From positions 128,871,018 to 128,935,017 of the forward strand of contig CM043968.1 in NCBI GenBank assembly GCA_014529385.2: DNA of 64,000 nt, written 5' to 3'. The stretch comes from Adiantum capillus-veneris. Lineage: Eukaryota > Streptophyta > Polypodiopsida > Polypodiales > Pteridaceae. Position 1 is the stretch's first letter. Each line of letters starts with the position of its first letter. Shown here piece by piece: positions 45,577-57,746 of the stretch. The notes under the pieces are model-generated. The model saw only the letters and a list, made by a program, of their open reading frames with translations, ran no database searches and was not told where the DNA came from. The position numbers were made by a program, and so were the translations under genes.

Positions 45577-46661
45577 ATCGCCCTGCACTAAGCCCAAGAG
45601 GCACTTTGTGCTTCTTCTATGAGTTGTTTGTAGTAGGAAAGAAGAGGAAGAGGAAGAGGAATGAGTTATTTTTCTGCAAGTTGTTAATTTCTGTATTGTC
45701 TGCAAGTTCTGTGATTTCTGCATAATCTTGTGTTTTCTGTTTGCACACAGTCTTTGCACAATTAGTAGTCGTTAGCTTGTTCGCAGTGAATGAGTAAGTA
45801 GGTAGACATTTAGCAATTTCTGTTTGCACACAGTCTGTACACATTTTTCTGTTAAGGTTTGCCTGCACACAGTCCTTGCACAGTAAGGTAGTGAGAGAGG
45901 AAGTAGGTGGATAGTTAGCTCACTGTTAGTAAACAGTTAGCAGAGTGGTTAACAGATTAGTTAGTGGTTAGCAGCACTATTAGCAGCACTGTTAGTAAGT
46001 AGATAAGGTAGTGAGCTGTGAGCTATTGACAGAGAGGTTAGGTAGGTGTTGACAGTGTGTGTGGCCAAGAAAGGGTCACCTAACCCGCGTGCGGTCGTCG
46101 CCAAAAAAAAAAGGTAAAAAAAAAGTTTTAAAATAAATAAATAAATAAATAAAATAAAAATAAATTCCGAAAATATTTAAGCATGAGTGACTGGGGGGCT
46201 ACACTAAAATTTTGATCGGGAGCCCAAGCCCAAGCCCAAGCCCAAGCCTTAGTCCTCAGTCTTATGATATATACTATACTCACTCTTATATATATACCCT
46301 ACCCCCTCAAGAGGGAATGAGAGCATGTGGGGCAAGTCCTCCACTCTCCTCCCTTCTCTTCCCACTTGCACCCTTAGACTTTCTAATTTGAGCCTAGTTC
46401 CCTACTAGAAATTGACGGTATTAGGGATTCCGAGGGCATAAAGTGACCAAACGGAGGGCTGTAAAGCACGGCATGTCCCTCTGACCGAGACGCTCATTTT
46501 GAGCTATCATACGTTCTATTCTATAGCTGGGTCAGAAAAAAAAGGACCAAAAAATATAAAAAAATAAAAATAAGAAAAGACTTGGGTTGCAAAACACCCA
46601 AAAATACTAGGTGAGCAGCCTTCACGGGCACTCACTGACACTTCTAGGGGATCAAAGTCAT
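45577..46661 (+). other. B leader region
   Basis: It is over 1 kb and non-coding. It has repeated TTAGCAG/GTTAG blocks at 45900-46000, A-rich (AAAT)n at 46120-46160 and (CCCAAG)n at 46218-46245. Such long leaders are usual in this group. Confidence 0.6.
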
Positions 46662-49600
46662 ATGAACCTATGCTCTGGACGAGTGTTAGAGCACGAGCAT
46701 ATTGGTAGTGCCTCCATTTACGCGGGCACCCATTATTCCTCCACCCTAGGTTCTGGACCTTCGGCCGGGACTCAAGGTAGCGCGACCCAAGATCCTCATA
46801 TCGCGTCTAGTGATTCTTCCTCTGACTACGAAGTCATGGAGGGGTATCCTACACCAAACCCTGATAGTTCAAGTCAAGACATGCATGCCATGGGCCCACG
46901 GCCCGGGTCCAGCATGTTTAGCCGCTTAAAAGAGACCCTTAGTAGAGCTACTCGCTCCAAACATGCGGTTAATGAAATAAATGAAGGGAGTGGGGAAGTA
47001 AATTCGTCATTCAGGCCTAAAATAGACCTTATGCTTCTTGAGAGTGTGCATGTGAATGTTCCATCCACTGCACCTCCTGATCCTTTAGGACTATCTCCCT
47101 CTGAGGTTTTACTACCCGATGGTAGGAGTCTTGCCGAAGTACAAGAGATCGAACGCTATATGCAAGCAACAAGGGAGAGGGAAATTGAGAACCTACGAAG
47201 GCTAGAACAAAGTCAAGCCCTGAAAGCAAAGGCTCCTATGACAACAATCATGCCAGCCGAGCAACCGAGTGCTCCCAAGGTAGCAGTCACGGAGGGGCAA
47301 GCGATGGGGAGCAATAATGCTTCCACTTCGAGGGAAGCCTCCAGCACGCCAGGCCTAAATGGGATATTCCTAAACGAAAATTGGGAGTATGACCTACAAG
47401 CAGAAGCTTTAACTGATCAGTACACAGGACACACCTATCATGTGGGTTGGTTAGATGTTCTACAATCCACATCGGGTGCTACTAGCATAGATGAGCAACA
47501 ACAGAAAGTCTGTGATGTCCTCCATAGGATTGTCGAGTTAGAAAGACAGAACACAGGGATCAATATGCCTTCAATAGGCCTAATGAGATTCTTGGATACA
47601 GGAAAGGCCAACCAACCAACCCTATCACAAATGGAGACTCCCTCAGTGAGCCCCATTGATCCTCCATATGTTGTTTCACTGGGAGCCTAAGTACAATCTG
47701 AGCCCACAAGTGGCAGCTTTACCTTCCCAGATCTAGCTCATCTTTCTCTTAATGACACTACGGCTACCATGCATATCCCAGTGGTGAGCATGACAAGAAG
47801 TACACCATGGAGTTCATTTGTTAATACTGCGCCGATGCCTAGTAGCACAGTGCCCCCAACTATACCTACATGTATGTATCAATCATGTGCACCTGTCGTA
47901 CCTCAGCCTCATGTAGCTCCTACACCTCCGATTATTCCAAGAGCTTACAATCCACAATGGCATTATCCAAGATCTTATACAAGTGGAGCCATGCCATTTA
48001 ATAATAACATGCCATATCAGGCACCCCCTATGCCTAGGGCCACGCCTGTAAACTTTGGACCACCGTCTGGTACACCACCATACGAAATATGGGACCCAAG
48101 AGCCGTGCGTATGCCAAGGCCAAGGCCAACTCCCATCTCACATGTGGTTCCAGGAGCACATACACCCATTATACCTGCTCAAATAGGAGATTTGGCAGCA
48201 TTTGCTCAAACTATCGATCGCTCTATTGCGGAAAACATGCGTAGTGCACCTGATAGAGAGCCTAGGAGCAAGGCAGTTCAAGTAGCTAGGCTCACACAAA
48301 AATTCAGTGGAGACGGAGATGCTAGAAAGCATATGGAAGTCTTTGAACATGTGTGCGATTCCTTGGAAGAGCACAATGAGCTACATAAGTGTAAGGCTTT
48401 GAGTTTGACCCTAAGCGAAAAGGCTGGAGATTGGTATAGAACCTTAAGAGTAGAAGAGAAAACGATCTACTCTACTCTTAGGAGATTGTTCTTGAAAGAG
48501 CACATACGAGAGGGAGTACTTTGGGGTGTAGCCTCTCAGCTCCAGAAAGCCCAACGAGAAGAAGGTGAATCCGTGAGAGACTTCATTAGTCGCCTAAAGA
48601 ATTTGAATTCTCGATGCAATCCAAACGAGCGATTCAACAACAACCAATTGATCGATTGATTCATTAGGGGACTACGACATGAAAGTATCTATAATGGCCT
48701 AATCATTAGAGGTATCACTACTTGGGAAGCAGTCACCATGAATGCAATCCAATTGGAGGATAATTTAATGATTGTAGGAGAAAGAGTGTCTGCCGAGCCG
48801 AAGTCTAGTAGCTCGCAAGCGTCAGGGCATGAGCCAATGAAGATAAAGCCAATCATGAAAGAGCAAACGATATCTGAGATGACTTTGGCAGATCTCACCG
48901 AGGCCATCCAAGAAAGCCTTAGGGGTAATCGTGCTCCACAAAACACTCATATGTATCCAAGAAGGGAGCAACAATGGTGCTCAATTTGCTTGGGCCCACA
49001 TACTACGAGTGAATGCCCTACTTTCAGAGTAAAGTTTAACGGGACTTGTAACGCGTGTGGTAGGTATGGCCATCAAGCGAAGGATTGCCTAATGCTTAAA
49101 CGCATCATGGAAAATAGACCGCCTATAGCTTGGGCAGACTCACCTCGAGTTCCTGCATTGATGCCTACCCCACCCATGGAGCAACAGTTGCCATTACAGA
49201 ACATGGTCCCTAGAACCCAAAATGTGGTCCAAACCACACCGTTGCCACCTCCAGTGCTAGGACCGCAACCCCCTCATCCAAGAGTTACACCTATGAACCA
49301 AATAGGTTGCGAGTCATCTAGTACTTATGTAGATTGCGAAGAGGACATAGACTCTAGTATCACCTATGGAGTCGACATGCTTGAGGAGTGTCCCATGTAC
49401 TATATGGAAGACCATTGGGGACAAATCAAACCGGTATATCAAGCTACTGCGCTAGCAGCAAGAGGCCAAAACATTAATAGTTTTTCCAGGAGACCACCTC
49501 TTCAGTGCTACGAATGTGGTGGACCACATCGAGTAGCTGAGTGCCCCATTAGAATGCAAAAGAATGCTGCACTAATGCAAACAATTCAAGGGAGTGCATT

Positions 49601-49835
49601 GACAATGCCAATACTCACTTGTAATCGTTGTGGCATAGATCATTTGATCGCACAATGTCCTAACAATCCAAACGCACCGAAAATCACACCATTGAACTTA
49701 ATAGAGATTGTTGATGGGACACCACCAACTATAAACATAGTACCAGTAAACGCACTCACACGATCGATGCTCCAAAAACAAAATTATATTCTTGAGGAAA
49801 GAGACACGGCATCAATTGCCCAATCTCAGAAATAA
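46662..49835 (+). pseudogene. B gag with four CCHC zinc knuckles
   Basis: First in-frame ATG at 46662 (MNLCSGRVLEHE), supported by the same start in element A. The frame is continuous to 49835 except for TAA at 47688 and TGA at 48657, the latter in place of an Arg codon kept in A. A long Ser/Pro-rich N-terminal half is followed by the capsid domain (LTQKFSGDGDARKHMEVFE, AGDWYRTL, LRRLFLKEHIREGVLWG, RDFISRLKNLNSRC). Then come knuckles CSICLGPHTTSEC, CNACGRYGHQAKDC (about 48985-49090), CYECGGPHRVAEC (about 49508) and CNRCGIDHLIAQC (about 49621). Three of the four have CX2CX3H rather than CX2CX4H spacing. A TAA at 49833 separates it from the protease frame, which is in the same phase. Confidence 0.85.
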
Positions 49836-51251
49836 AAGAAAACACGAAGAAAGAGATCGCAAAAAGCAGCAAAGTCAGACCCCAGCTCAAAGACCAACAT
49901 AGGGACTGGTGATGACCCCGTATATATGAACAACGCTGAAGAAGATTCTGATTCAGGTGAAACCATGGAGACCAAAACGACCACTCACATAGAAACCAAC
50001 AAGGAAGATCTTCATGAGCCACAATGGCCAGGATCCAAAAAGAAGATAGGAACTTACCCAAACCCGACAGAGGAGATTGAGCGAGTCAAGCAATTAAGGA
50101 GTTTGGTAGAAGATACCCAAAGGGATCTAGAACCAGCACCTAGGAAGATCCAAATTACAGAGACCGTGTTCCCTACGCAACAACAACCTCACCAAGTCCA
50201 TAGACCCTTGGACATACCTAGTGTCATCCAAGAAGAAAGTGACTTAAAGTCATGGGAAAGTGGGCGTACTCACTTCTTGATGGAAAGAATGTTTACAGAG
50301 GGACTACCTGATCCTATCGAAGAAATGGAGATCCCATCTTCCCCACGTCAAGGGAATGAAGTCCAAAAGGTGTCGTTAAACATTGCAAAATTGATGGATT
50401 TCATGTCTTCAGAAGTTAGAACCACCATCATGTCCAAACTATATAAAGACCCTGAGCTAGTCTCAGCTCTTCGAGCCTTCCTCAATGGAGAACTAAAGTT
50501 TGGGCTACCACAATTTGCACAGATGGATGGAGCTGGGGAGATGCCAATAGAGGAGGAACACATAGATCCACAACCCAACCTAGATGAGAACCTTGTTATA
50601 GAAATACCTGTTAACAAGTTGGGGCAATACTTTGAAGGTGATGAATCTAATGCTACTCTTTCAATCACTACTAAAGGATTAACTGTAAAGGGGGTCCTTG
50701 ATGGTGGTGCGGGAGTCAACATGGTGACAAAGAGTTGTTGGGAGTCTATGGGGAGACCTCACCTTGAAGCCACAAGTGTAGTGGTAAAAATGGCTAATGG
50801 ATCTATTGTTACGCCTATTGGAATGCTAAAGGATCTCAGGATCAAGGTCTTGGGACACAAGGTAAGACAGACTTTCATTGTTATGGATTTTTCCAAGCAT
50901 CCTATGTCATTTGAGATGATCTTAGGGCGTCCATTCATGAGGGAAGCAAAAATGGTGCATGACTGGTCCAAAAACCACGTCTACTTACAGTTCCAAGACT
51001 CTGTCATTCGAGTTGATCTTTTAAGTGGTCAAACGCATCCTCTAGGAAATAAATTCATCATTGATAATCGATCAGACACAACAATTCACTCAGCTCCATT
51101 ACAGTATTGTTACACGTGTAACGAAGACACTGATATTGGGGAGAACTCTCCTTATATGGATATCCTACCCGGAATGGCTGAGTCAGACAATGTCGATTGG
51201 GTACACCTAGCGGCAACTATAGATACATGGGGAGCTAGAGGAACAACCTAG
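49836..51251 (+). pseudogene. B protease
   Basis: Same phase as gag. An acidic linker (NNAEEDSDSGE) precedes the retropepsin: VLDGGAGVNMVTKSCWE near 50697, with DGG at the catalytic position as in Athila/Tat elements. MILGRPFMREAKMVHDW follows near 50917. It ends at TAG 51249 where A has TGG. It cleaves the polyprotein in working elements. Confidence 0.82.
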
Positions 51252-51875
51252 GTAACACCAGATGGGGAAGAGATACCACACATTGCACCAGTAAACATGT
51301 AAGGTGTAGCGCATGTAACATCCGATGATAAGAAAGAGGCACACCTACCTGAGAGTGAAACTGATGATTCCTGAAAGGCTTCAGGCCAATACACATCAGA
51401 AATGGAATCTCAGGGAGAAATGGATTCAGAACCTGAGGAAACATCGAGTGAACCAAGTATAGAAACTAAACACTCAAGGCCTAGTACGACCGTCTATGGT
51501 AATTTATATGAGAGTGAAGAAAATACAAGCGAAGACCTATCAGGCGAGTCGAGTTCAAACATTTACCAAAATCAAAACCTTAACAAGAAACAAAGGTCAT
51601 ATAAGAGACGACGATATCGAGCAAATGTGAGAGCTAGGATAAACAAGGAAAGATCTACTGCAGAATGGCTTAGCTATCTAGGGGCATGTGATGCTCATCG
51701 AAAGCTAGTAGACAATTGGGGTGAACATCCCCAGAGTGTCATGTGGTGTAGCCCGCGACCCATTGACCTCGCTCAATTGGAGGCTACAGAGACGAAATTG
51801 AGTCAAACTATAAGAAGACGTCAAAACTGAGAGTTAGCACAACAACAAAAGGAGACAGAACTAAAAGAAAGGTCT
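51252..51875 (+). pseudogene. B linker between protease and RT
   Basis: Same phase, broken by stops at about 51300, 51372 and 51828. It encodes a Ser/Glu-rich stretch and then a basic stretch (KKQRSYKRRRYRANVRAR). No enzyme motif. A diverges from B within this part. Confidence 0.6.
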
Positions 51876-53753
51876 TTGTCAGGACAAGAGCCTGCTGACT
51901 TACATACGGCTCCTGAACATTTTAAATCTTATACCACGGGGGAGAGAAAGGTTGTGTATGCCAAAGCCCAACGAATACCTACCAATGGAAGCAGTGGAGT
52001 CTATGATGGTCGAGCGGCAGTTAAAGAGATAGAATTAGCAGAACCAGGTGAGGAGTCTAAACCAGTCTTTATTGCTCAAGACCTTACCGAAACTGAAGAG
52101 GCTATACTTAAGGAGCTCCTCAAGGAATACAAGGATATCTTTGCTTGGACATATCATGACCTGAAGGGCGTTCCACCTTCTGTGGTGCAACATACAATTC
52201 CCATGATCAACATTACTAAACCCGTCCAACAACGACCCTATCCAATGAATCCTAAGTATGCCAAAATTGTACAAGAGGAGATTGAAAAACTTATCCAATG
52301 TGGATTCATATACCCTATTGAGCACTCAGAATGGGTTTCTCCAATAGTCATTGTGCCAAAAAAGAATGGGAAACTAAGAGTGTGCGTGGACCTCAAGAAA
52401 GTTAATGCAGCCACTAGGAGAGATCATTATCCCTTGCCATATTCAGAACATGTGCTTGAAAGAGTTGCGGGCAAGGAAGCTTATAGCTTTTTAGATGGGT
52501 ACTCTGGTTACAATCAAATCACAATTGCATTAGAGGACCAAGCTAAAACTGCTTTTATCACAGAGTTTGGAGTGTTTGCATTTCGTGTTATGGCTTTTGG
52601 CTTAACAAATGCCCCTGCTACATTCCAACGATTAATAAACACTGCGTTTAAAGAATTTCTAAGGGAGTTTTGTGAAGCTTTCCTAGACGACCTTTGTGTT
52701 TATTCTTCTTGGGAGAAGCATTTGTTATATCTACGAAAAATATTTGAAAGGTGCAGATTTTATCGCATCTCATTGAACCCTTTCAAATGCCAATTTTGGG
52801 TTAAGCATGGAGTCATTCTAGGGCATATAGTGTCCAAGAACGGGATATCCACAGATGAGAGTAAGATTAAAGCCATTGCCGATTTGCCACCACCTACAAA
52901 CTATAAAGGAGTTCAAAGATTTATGGGCCATGTTGGTTATTATCGAAGGTTTATTTTAAACTTTGCCGAGATAGCGCGTCCATTGTACAAGCTTCTTATC
53001 GAGTTTCACTGGACGGAAGAATGTCATCAATCTTATGAGTTATTAAAGAAGGCCCTAACAAGTGCTCCAATACTGCGAACACCTGATTGGAATGTACCTT
53101 TTCATGTGCATATTGATGCATCAAACTTTGCTATTGGGTGTGTTCTAACTCAACCAGGAGAACATAAATTGGACTACCCTATTAGCTTTGCAAGTCGCCA
53201 ATTAAATGATGCCGAGATGAACTACACTACTACAGAGCGCGAAGGTCTAGCTATGATTTACGCAGTAAAGAAATTTTGCTATTACCTTCTTGCTACCAAG
53301 TTTGTGTTTTATGTTGATCATCAAGCATTGCTATATTTGGTAAACAAGCCGTGTTCCACAGGTCGAATTACACGATGGTTGTTAATTCTTCTTGAGTTTG
53401 ACTTCACCGTTGTTGTGAGGCCTGGGAGGAAACATGTCATGGCGGATCATTTATCTCGTATCCCTAATGGCGAAGCTCCTACGGGGGTTGATGATGAATT
53501 GCCTGATACTCCTTTGTTCATTGTTGAGACAATGCCTAAATGGAGTGAAAAGATTGTTAACTTCTTAGTTAATGGTTTTCCACCCAAAGAGCTGCGAAAA
53601 GATATAGCTCGAAAATTAATCAAGGAATGCGAACCCTATTGCTTACTGGCTGGAACTCTCTATAAGAGAGGAAAAGATGATGTTCTTAGACGATGTGCCC
53701 GCGAGGATGAGTATTTATATATTCTACAAGAGGCACACATGGCATGGGCGTAG
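51876..53753 (+). pseudogene. B reverse transcriptase and RNase H
   Basis: The 625-codon frame is nearly intact. [50 protein letters not shown], and catalytic FLDDLCVYS near 52681. RNase H: VHIDASNFAIGCVLTQ, TTEREGLAMIYAV, YVDHQALLYL, MADHLSRIP. The integrase N-terminus begins at LLAGTLYKRG. The frame ends early at TAG 53751 because CATGG is tandemly duplicated near 53737-53746, a 5-bp insertion that shifts the downstream integrase out of phase. Confidence 0.92.
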
Positions 53754-55198
53754 CTGGTGGTCACTTTTCAGGAAAGTTGACTGCCCGAAAGATCTTACAG
53801 TCAGGCTATTGGTGGCCCACTCTGTTTAAGGATGCATCACTTTTTGTAAAGGGATATGATGAATGACAACGCTTCAAGAAGACACAAAGAAGGGATAGGA
53901 TGCCTCTACATCCCATCAAGGTAACCCAACCATTTGAAAAGTGGGGCTTAGACTTTGTAGGACCGATTAGTCCGGTTGCACGTAACACGCAATCACGATA
54001 TATCATTGTGGCTACCGACTATGTAACCAAATGGGCTGAAGCAAAAGCAACACGAAAGGCGGATGAAAAAACAACAACTAAGTTCCTCTTTGAGAACATT
54101 ATCACACGTTTTGGATGCCCCTTTGAACTTGTGAGTGACAATGGAACTCATTTTATAAATGAAGTAATAAAAGAACTCACATCAAACTTCATGATATCTC
54201 ACCACAAGTCTACACCCTATTATCCCCAAGCAAATGGCCAAGCTGAGAGTACCAACAAAACTCTCATCTCCATTTTGACAAAGACAGTTAAGGCTCATCG
54301 CACTGATTGGGACCTAAAGCTTACATTAGCTTTATGGGCTTATCGTACTGCGTATAAAGTTGCTATTAATTGCACACCGTTTAAGATGGTGTATGGCCAA
54401 GAAGCAGTTATGCCATGGGAGTTTGTCATTCCTAGTCTTCGAGTAGCTTCTCAAGAAGGTTGGGATGGTAACCCCTTAGTTGAGCGATTATATATCCTGG
54501 AAAGGCTAGATGAAGAGAGGCAATTAGCTGTGCGAAATGCTCTAGTGGAGAAGGATATGAGAAAGAAGTGGTTTGATAGCCATTTAAAGGATAAAGACAT
54601 CAAGGTTGGTGATAAAGTTCTTATGTACGGGGTACGTAATGAAAAGAAGAAATTGAAATACGCTGGTAAGGGACCATATCGAGTGTGTGAAATTACCCCG
54701 CAAGGTACCATTCGTGTGGAGACTCTAGATGGAGTTGAAACCATTGGATTCCTTAATGGGAGTAAATTCAAAAGATATTATGATCCTCTAAGCCAGGAAG
54801 AGTTGCAAGCCATCCATCAAAAGAAGGCTGCCAAGGAACAAGCAGAGCTTAGAAAAATCCAAGCAAGAGTTGAGGCTCGAGAACGACAACAACGTCTTAG
54901 ACGCCAACGAGAGGCTAATTTGGGAATCACGCAAGCATTTTTCGAGGACACAGATGACGACTCATTAGAATCTGAGCCACCCCTACGATACCCAATTGAG
55001 CTAAATAGCCCCTATGGGAAAGTACTATACAATGCCTTATTAGATATGAGAGCTAAACACAACTTGTTATCCTATGGAGTTTGGTGTCAATTAGGGAAAC
55101 CAACCCTATCCCCGAGTACGATGCAAGTCAAGGGCATTAATAAAAAGAAAACTGCTATTCTTGGAGTCCTTCAGACCCCTGTTGTCCGACTAAGCTAG
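53754..55198 (+). pseudogene. B integrase and C-terminal extension
   Basis: The frame reads GVAGGHFSGKLTARKIL, then the zinc-binding region, where the two cysteines are lost: one is Tyr and the other a TGA (near 53862). The main open part (from 53900) has the three acidic residues: LDFVGP, LVSDNGTHF and NGQAESTNKT. The SH3-like region YAGKGPYRV and FKRYYDP follow. A charged coiled-coil (about residues 300-345) and a tail NSPYGKVLYNALLD, with no similarity I know, extend the protein to 55198. It is too damaged to act. Confidence 0.87.
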
Positions 55199-56239
55199 TT
55201 TGACCAATCTAGGTATGGATCGGACGTGGTCAAGAGATGTATCAGCCATTCTACTAAGTCAAGGGCAGTCCGACTAAGCTAGTTTGACCAATCTAGGTGT
55301 TAGAAATCTTCTCTTAATACCATGGGGAATGCCTTCCTAATAAGCAATGGTTACTTAGGTTCTTAATCCGATTTAGGCAGCCTTGTGTGAAATGTACTAG
55401 GGCTTTCTAGTGGGCTTGACCCTATTGACCTTTCGCTTAAGTATTATAAAGGGAGTTTACTAGTGTGATGAGCCTGGGGAGGTGTATCAGTGTTATATGA
55501 CCCCCCAATGTTACAAAATTAAAATGCTGAAAATGAACAAACAAAAAATCAAAGTGCCATAATGTAAAATCTTAAGCTGGAAGAGAAATCTCAGCTTGAT
55601 TGGGTATTTCACTCACATGTATCGCCTATGGTACTAGAGCCCTAGAGGTTCCCAGTGTGGGCGCTTTTCCTTGAAAAGCAAAAAACCCAAGGCATACAAA
55701 ATAAGCACACACATCAAAATTAAATCACTGTGAAAAGACTTTGGGGGGTCAAAGAAAAGGTAATCAATCAGGCGATGATTTCATGAGAAATTCCTTTTAT
55801 CGTAGCTTAACTACAAGGTCTTCTAGGTATAGCCTCTAGTCAGCCCTCGACACGAAATACTTGGCTCTCGCGATTAAACAACTTAATTGACCAATGAAAA
55901 TTAAGAAGCTTACCCATGGTATTAATAGTCGATCTCTAGTGCCTTTCGATCGCTTGTTTAATTTTTTACCTTTACATCTGTTTATGCATTTGATTACATT
56001 GCAATTTAATGCTTATTGCTGACAAATTGTTTAAAATTCTGTTACTAATCAATTTGTCTGCCTAAAACTGCATATGCTTTTTAATCGCTTATGAGAATGC
56101 AATTACTTTGCAAATGTTGTTTGATTTTGCAGTGACTGAAGAAGGCTAAGGACATTCATCTCAAATGCTCTTCCACCTCGACGAACGAGCTTCAACTTAA
56201 TAGCTTCCGAGGACGGAATCTACATCAGGAAGGGGGGCA
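55199..56239 (+). other. B 3' non-coding region and polypurine tract
   Basis: One kb without a frame, homologous to 42206-43195 of A. A 27-bp block CCGACTAAGCTAGTTTGACCAATCTAGG occurs twice (55185 and 55268). GGAAGGGGGGCA at 56228-56239 is the polypurine tract. Confidence 0.75.
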
Positions 56240-56800
56240 TGTTAACCCTCACGGCTCACGGACATCCTATTACCTACGGCGGACGTTGTATTATTTACTT
56301 GTAGAGTCAGGTACCGGGCTTGTCGGTCCAATAGGAAGAGGGTAAGAGTGATCGCCGATGAGAGGCGCACTCTAACTGGAACATTCAAGGGATTAGTGGG
56401 CTAAGCATGGGCGCCCAAGTGTGAATGGGGTGAGCTCATATAAAAGTCAACTAAACCTAAAATTCACTCATTCTCTCATTTGTGCAATGCAAGAAGAGTG
56501 CTCTTGCTCCATCTCCTTGTGTACTAGTGTGTGTGTGTGTGTACTTGAGAGAGAGTGTGTGTGTGTGATCGAGCATTGCGGCGGCATGACGGCGGTGAAG
56601 CGGTTGAGCGCGACGTAGCGGCGTCTCCTTCTTCTTCGCGGCGAGGAATCCTCCACGGCAGGAGCATAGAGCGGTGAGTGACACACCATTGCCCTCTTTT
56701 GAGCTTACTAGTTAAGCTAGTTGTTTGCTTGGAGCCGTCTGTGGCTCGCACACAGTGTTAGGCAAGTCCCTTGCTTTGACAGTGCGGCAAGGAGCGCACA
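56240..56800 (+). repeat. B 3' LTR
   Basis: It pairs with 44978-45554; differences are few and mostly in the GT and CTCCTT tracts. TATA box CATATAAAAG at about 56437. Confidence 0.93.
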
Positions 56801-56805
56801 GTTAC

Positions 56806-57746
56806 TCTTATTTTATGTCCAAAGACCTTGATCTTGAGGTCTTCTAGCATCCCAATAGGTTTAACGATAGACCCATTGGCCATCTTCACAACTATGGTTG
56901 TGGTCGTAAGGTGACGTCTTCCCATAGTTTCCCAGCAATTTTTAGTCACAATGCTAACCCCAGTGCCACCATCAAGGATTCCCTTCACAGTTAATCCCTT
57001 AGTAGTGATTGGTATGGTCGCATTGGATTCATCACCCTCAAAGTATTGTCCCAACTTGTTAACATGTATTTCTATAACAAGGTTCTCATCTAGGTTGGGT
57101 TGTGGATCTATGTATTCCTCGTCTATTGGCATCTCCCCAGCTCCATCCATCTGTGCAAATTGTGGTAGCCCAAACTTCAGTTCTCCATTGAGTAAGGCTC
57201 GAAGAGCTGAGACTAGCTCGGGGTCTTTATATAGTTTGGTCATGATGGTGGTTCTAACTTCTGAAGACATGAAATCCATCAATTTCGCAATTTTAACGCC
57301 ACCTTTTGGCCTTGAGTCCCTTGACGTGGGGAAGATGGGATCTCCATTTCTTCGATAGGATCAGGTAGTCCCTCCGTAAACATTCTTTCCATCAAGAAGT
57401 GAGTACGCCCACTTTCCCATGACTTTAAGTCACTTTCTTCTTGGATGACACTAGGTATGTCCAAGGGTCTATGGACTTGATGAGGTTGTTGTTGCGTAGG
57501 GAACACGGTGTCTGTAATCTGGATCTTCCTAGGTGCTGGTTCTAGATCCCTTTGGGTATCTTCTACCAAACTCCTTAATTGCTTGACTCGCTCAATCTCC
57601 TCTGTCGGGTTTGGGTAAGTTCCTATCTTCTTTTTGGATCCTGGCCATTGTGGCTCATGAAGATCTTCCTTGTTGGTTTTTATGTTAGTGGTCGTTTTGG
57701 TCTCCATGGTTTCACCTGAATCAGAATCTTCTTCAACGTTGTTCAT
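56806..57746 (-). pseudogene. A protease N-terminal part
   Basis: The minus strand has the acidic linker (NNVEEDSDSGE) and then the protease with ILDGGTGVSIVTKNCWE near 56965. It stops at the B insertion point within KVFGHKIRV. An indel near 57290 shifts the frame between linker and protease. It continues at 44972 on the other side of B. Confidence 0.82.

Larger units (their letters stand above)
44973..56805 (+). mobile_element. B: Ty3/gypsy (OTA-type) element inserted in A
   Basis: LTRs at 44978-45554 and 56240-56800; flanks GTAAC (44973) and GTTAC (56801) are a 5-bp duplication with one change. Removing B rejoins the protease frame of A. Order: primer site, long leader, gag with four zinc knuckles, protease, RT, RNase H, integrase, coiled C-terminal extension, 1-kb 3' non-coding region, polypurine tract. 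A and B share LTRs, leader type and proteins, so B inserted into its own relative. The TGGCGCC primer site and DGGA protease motif fit the Athila/Tat (OTA) branch; the exact lineage is uncertain. Confidence 0.92.
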
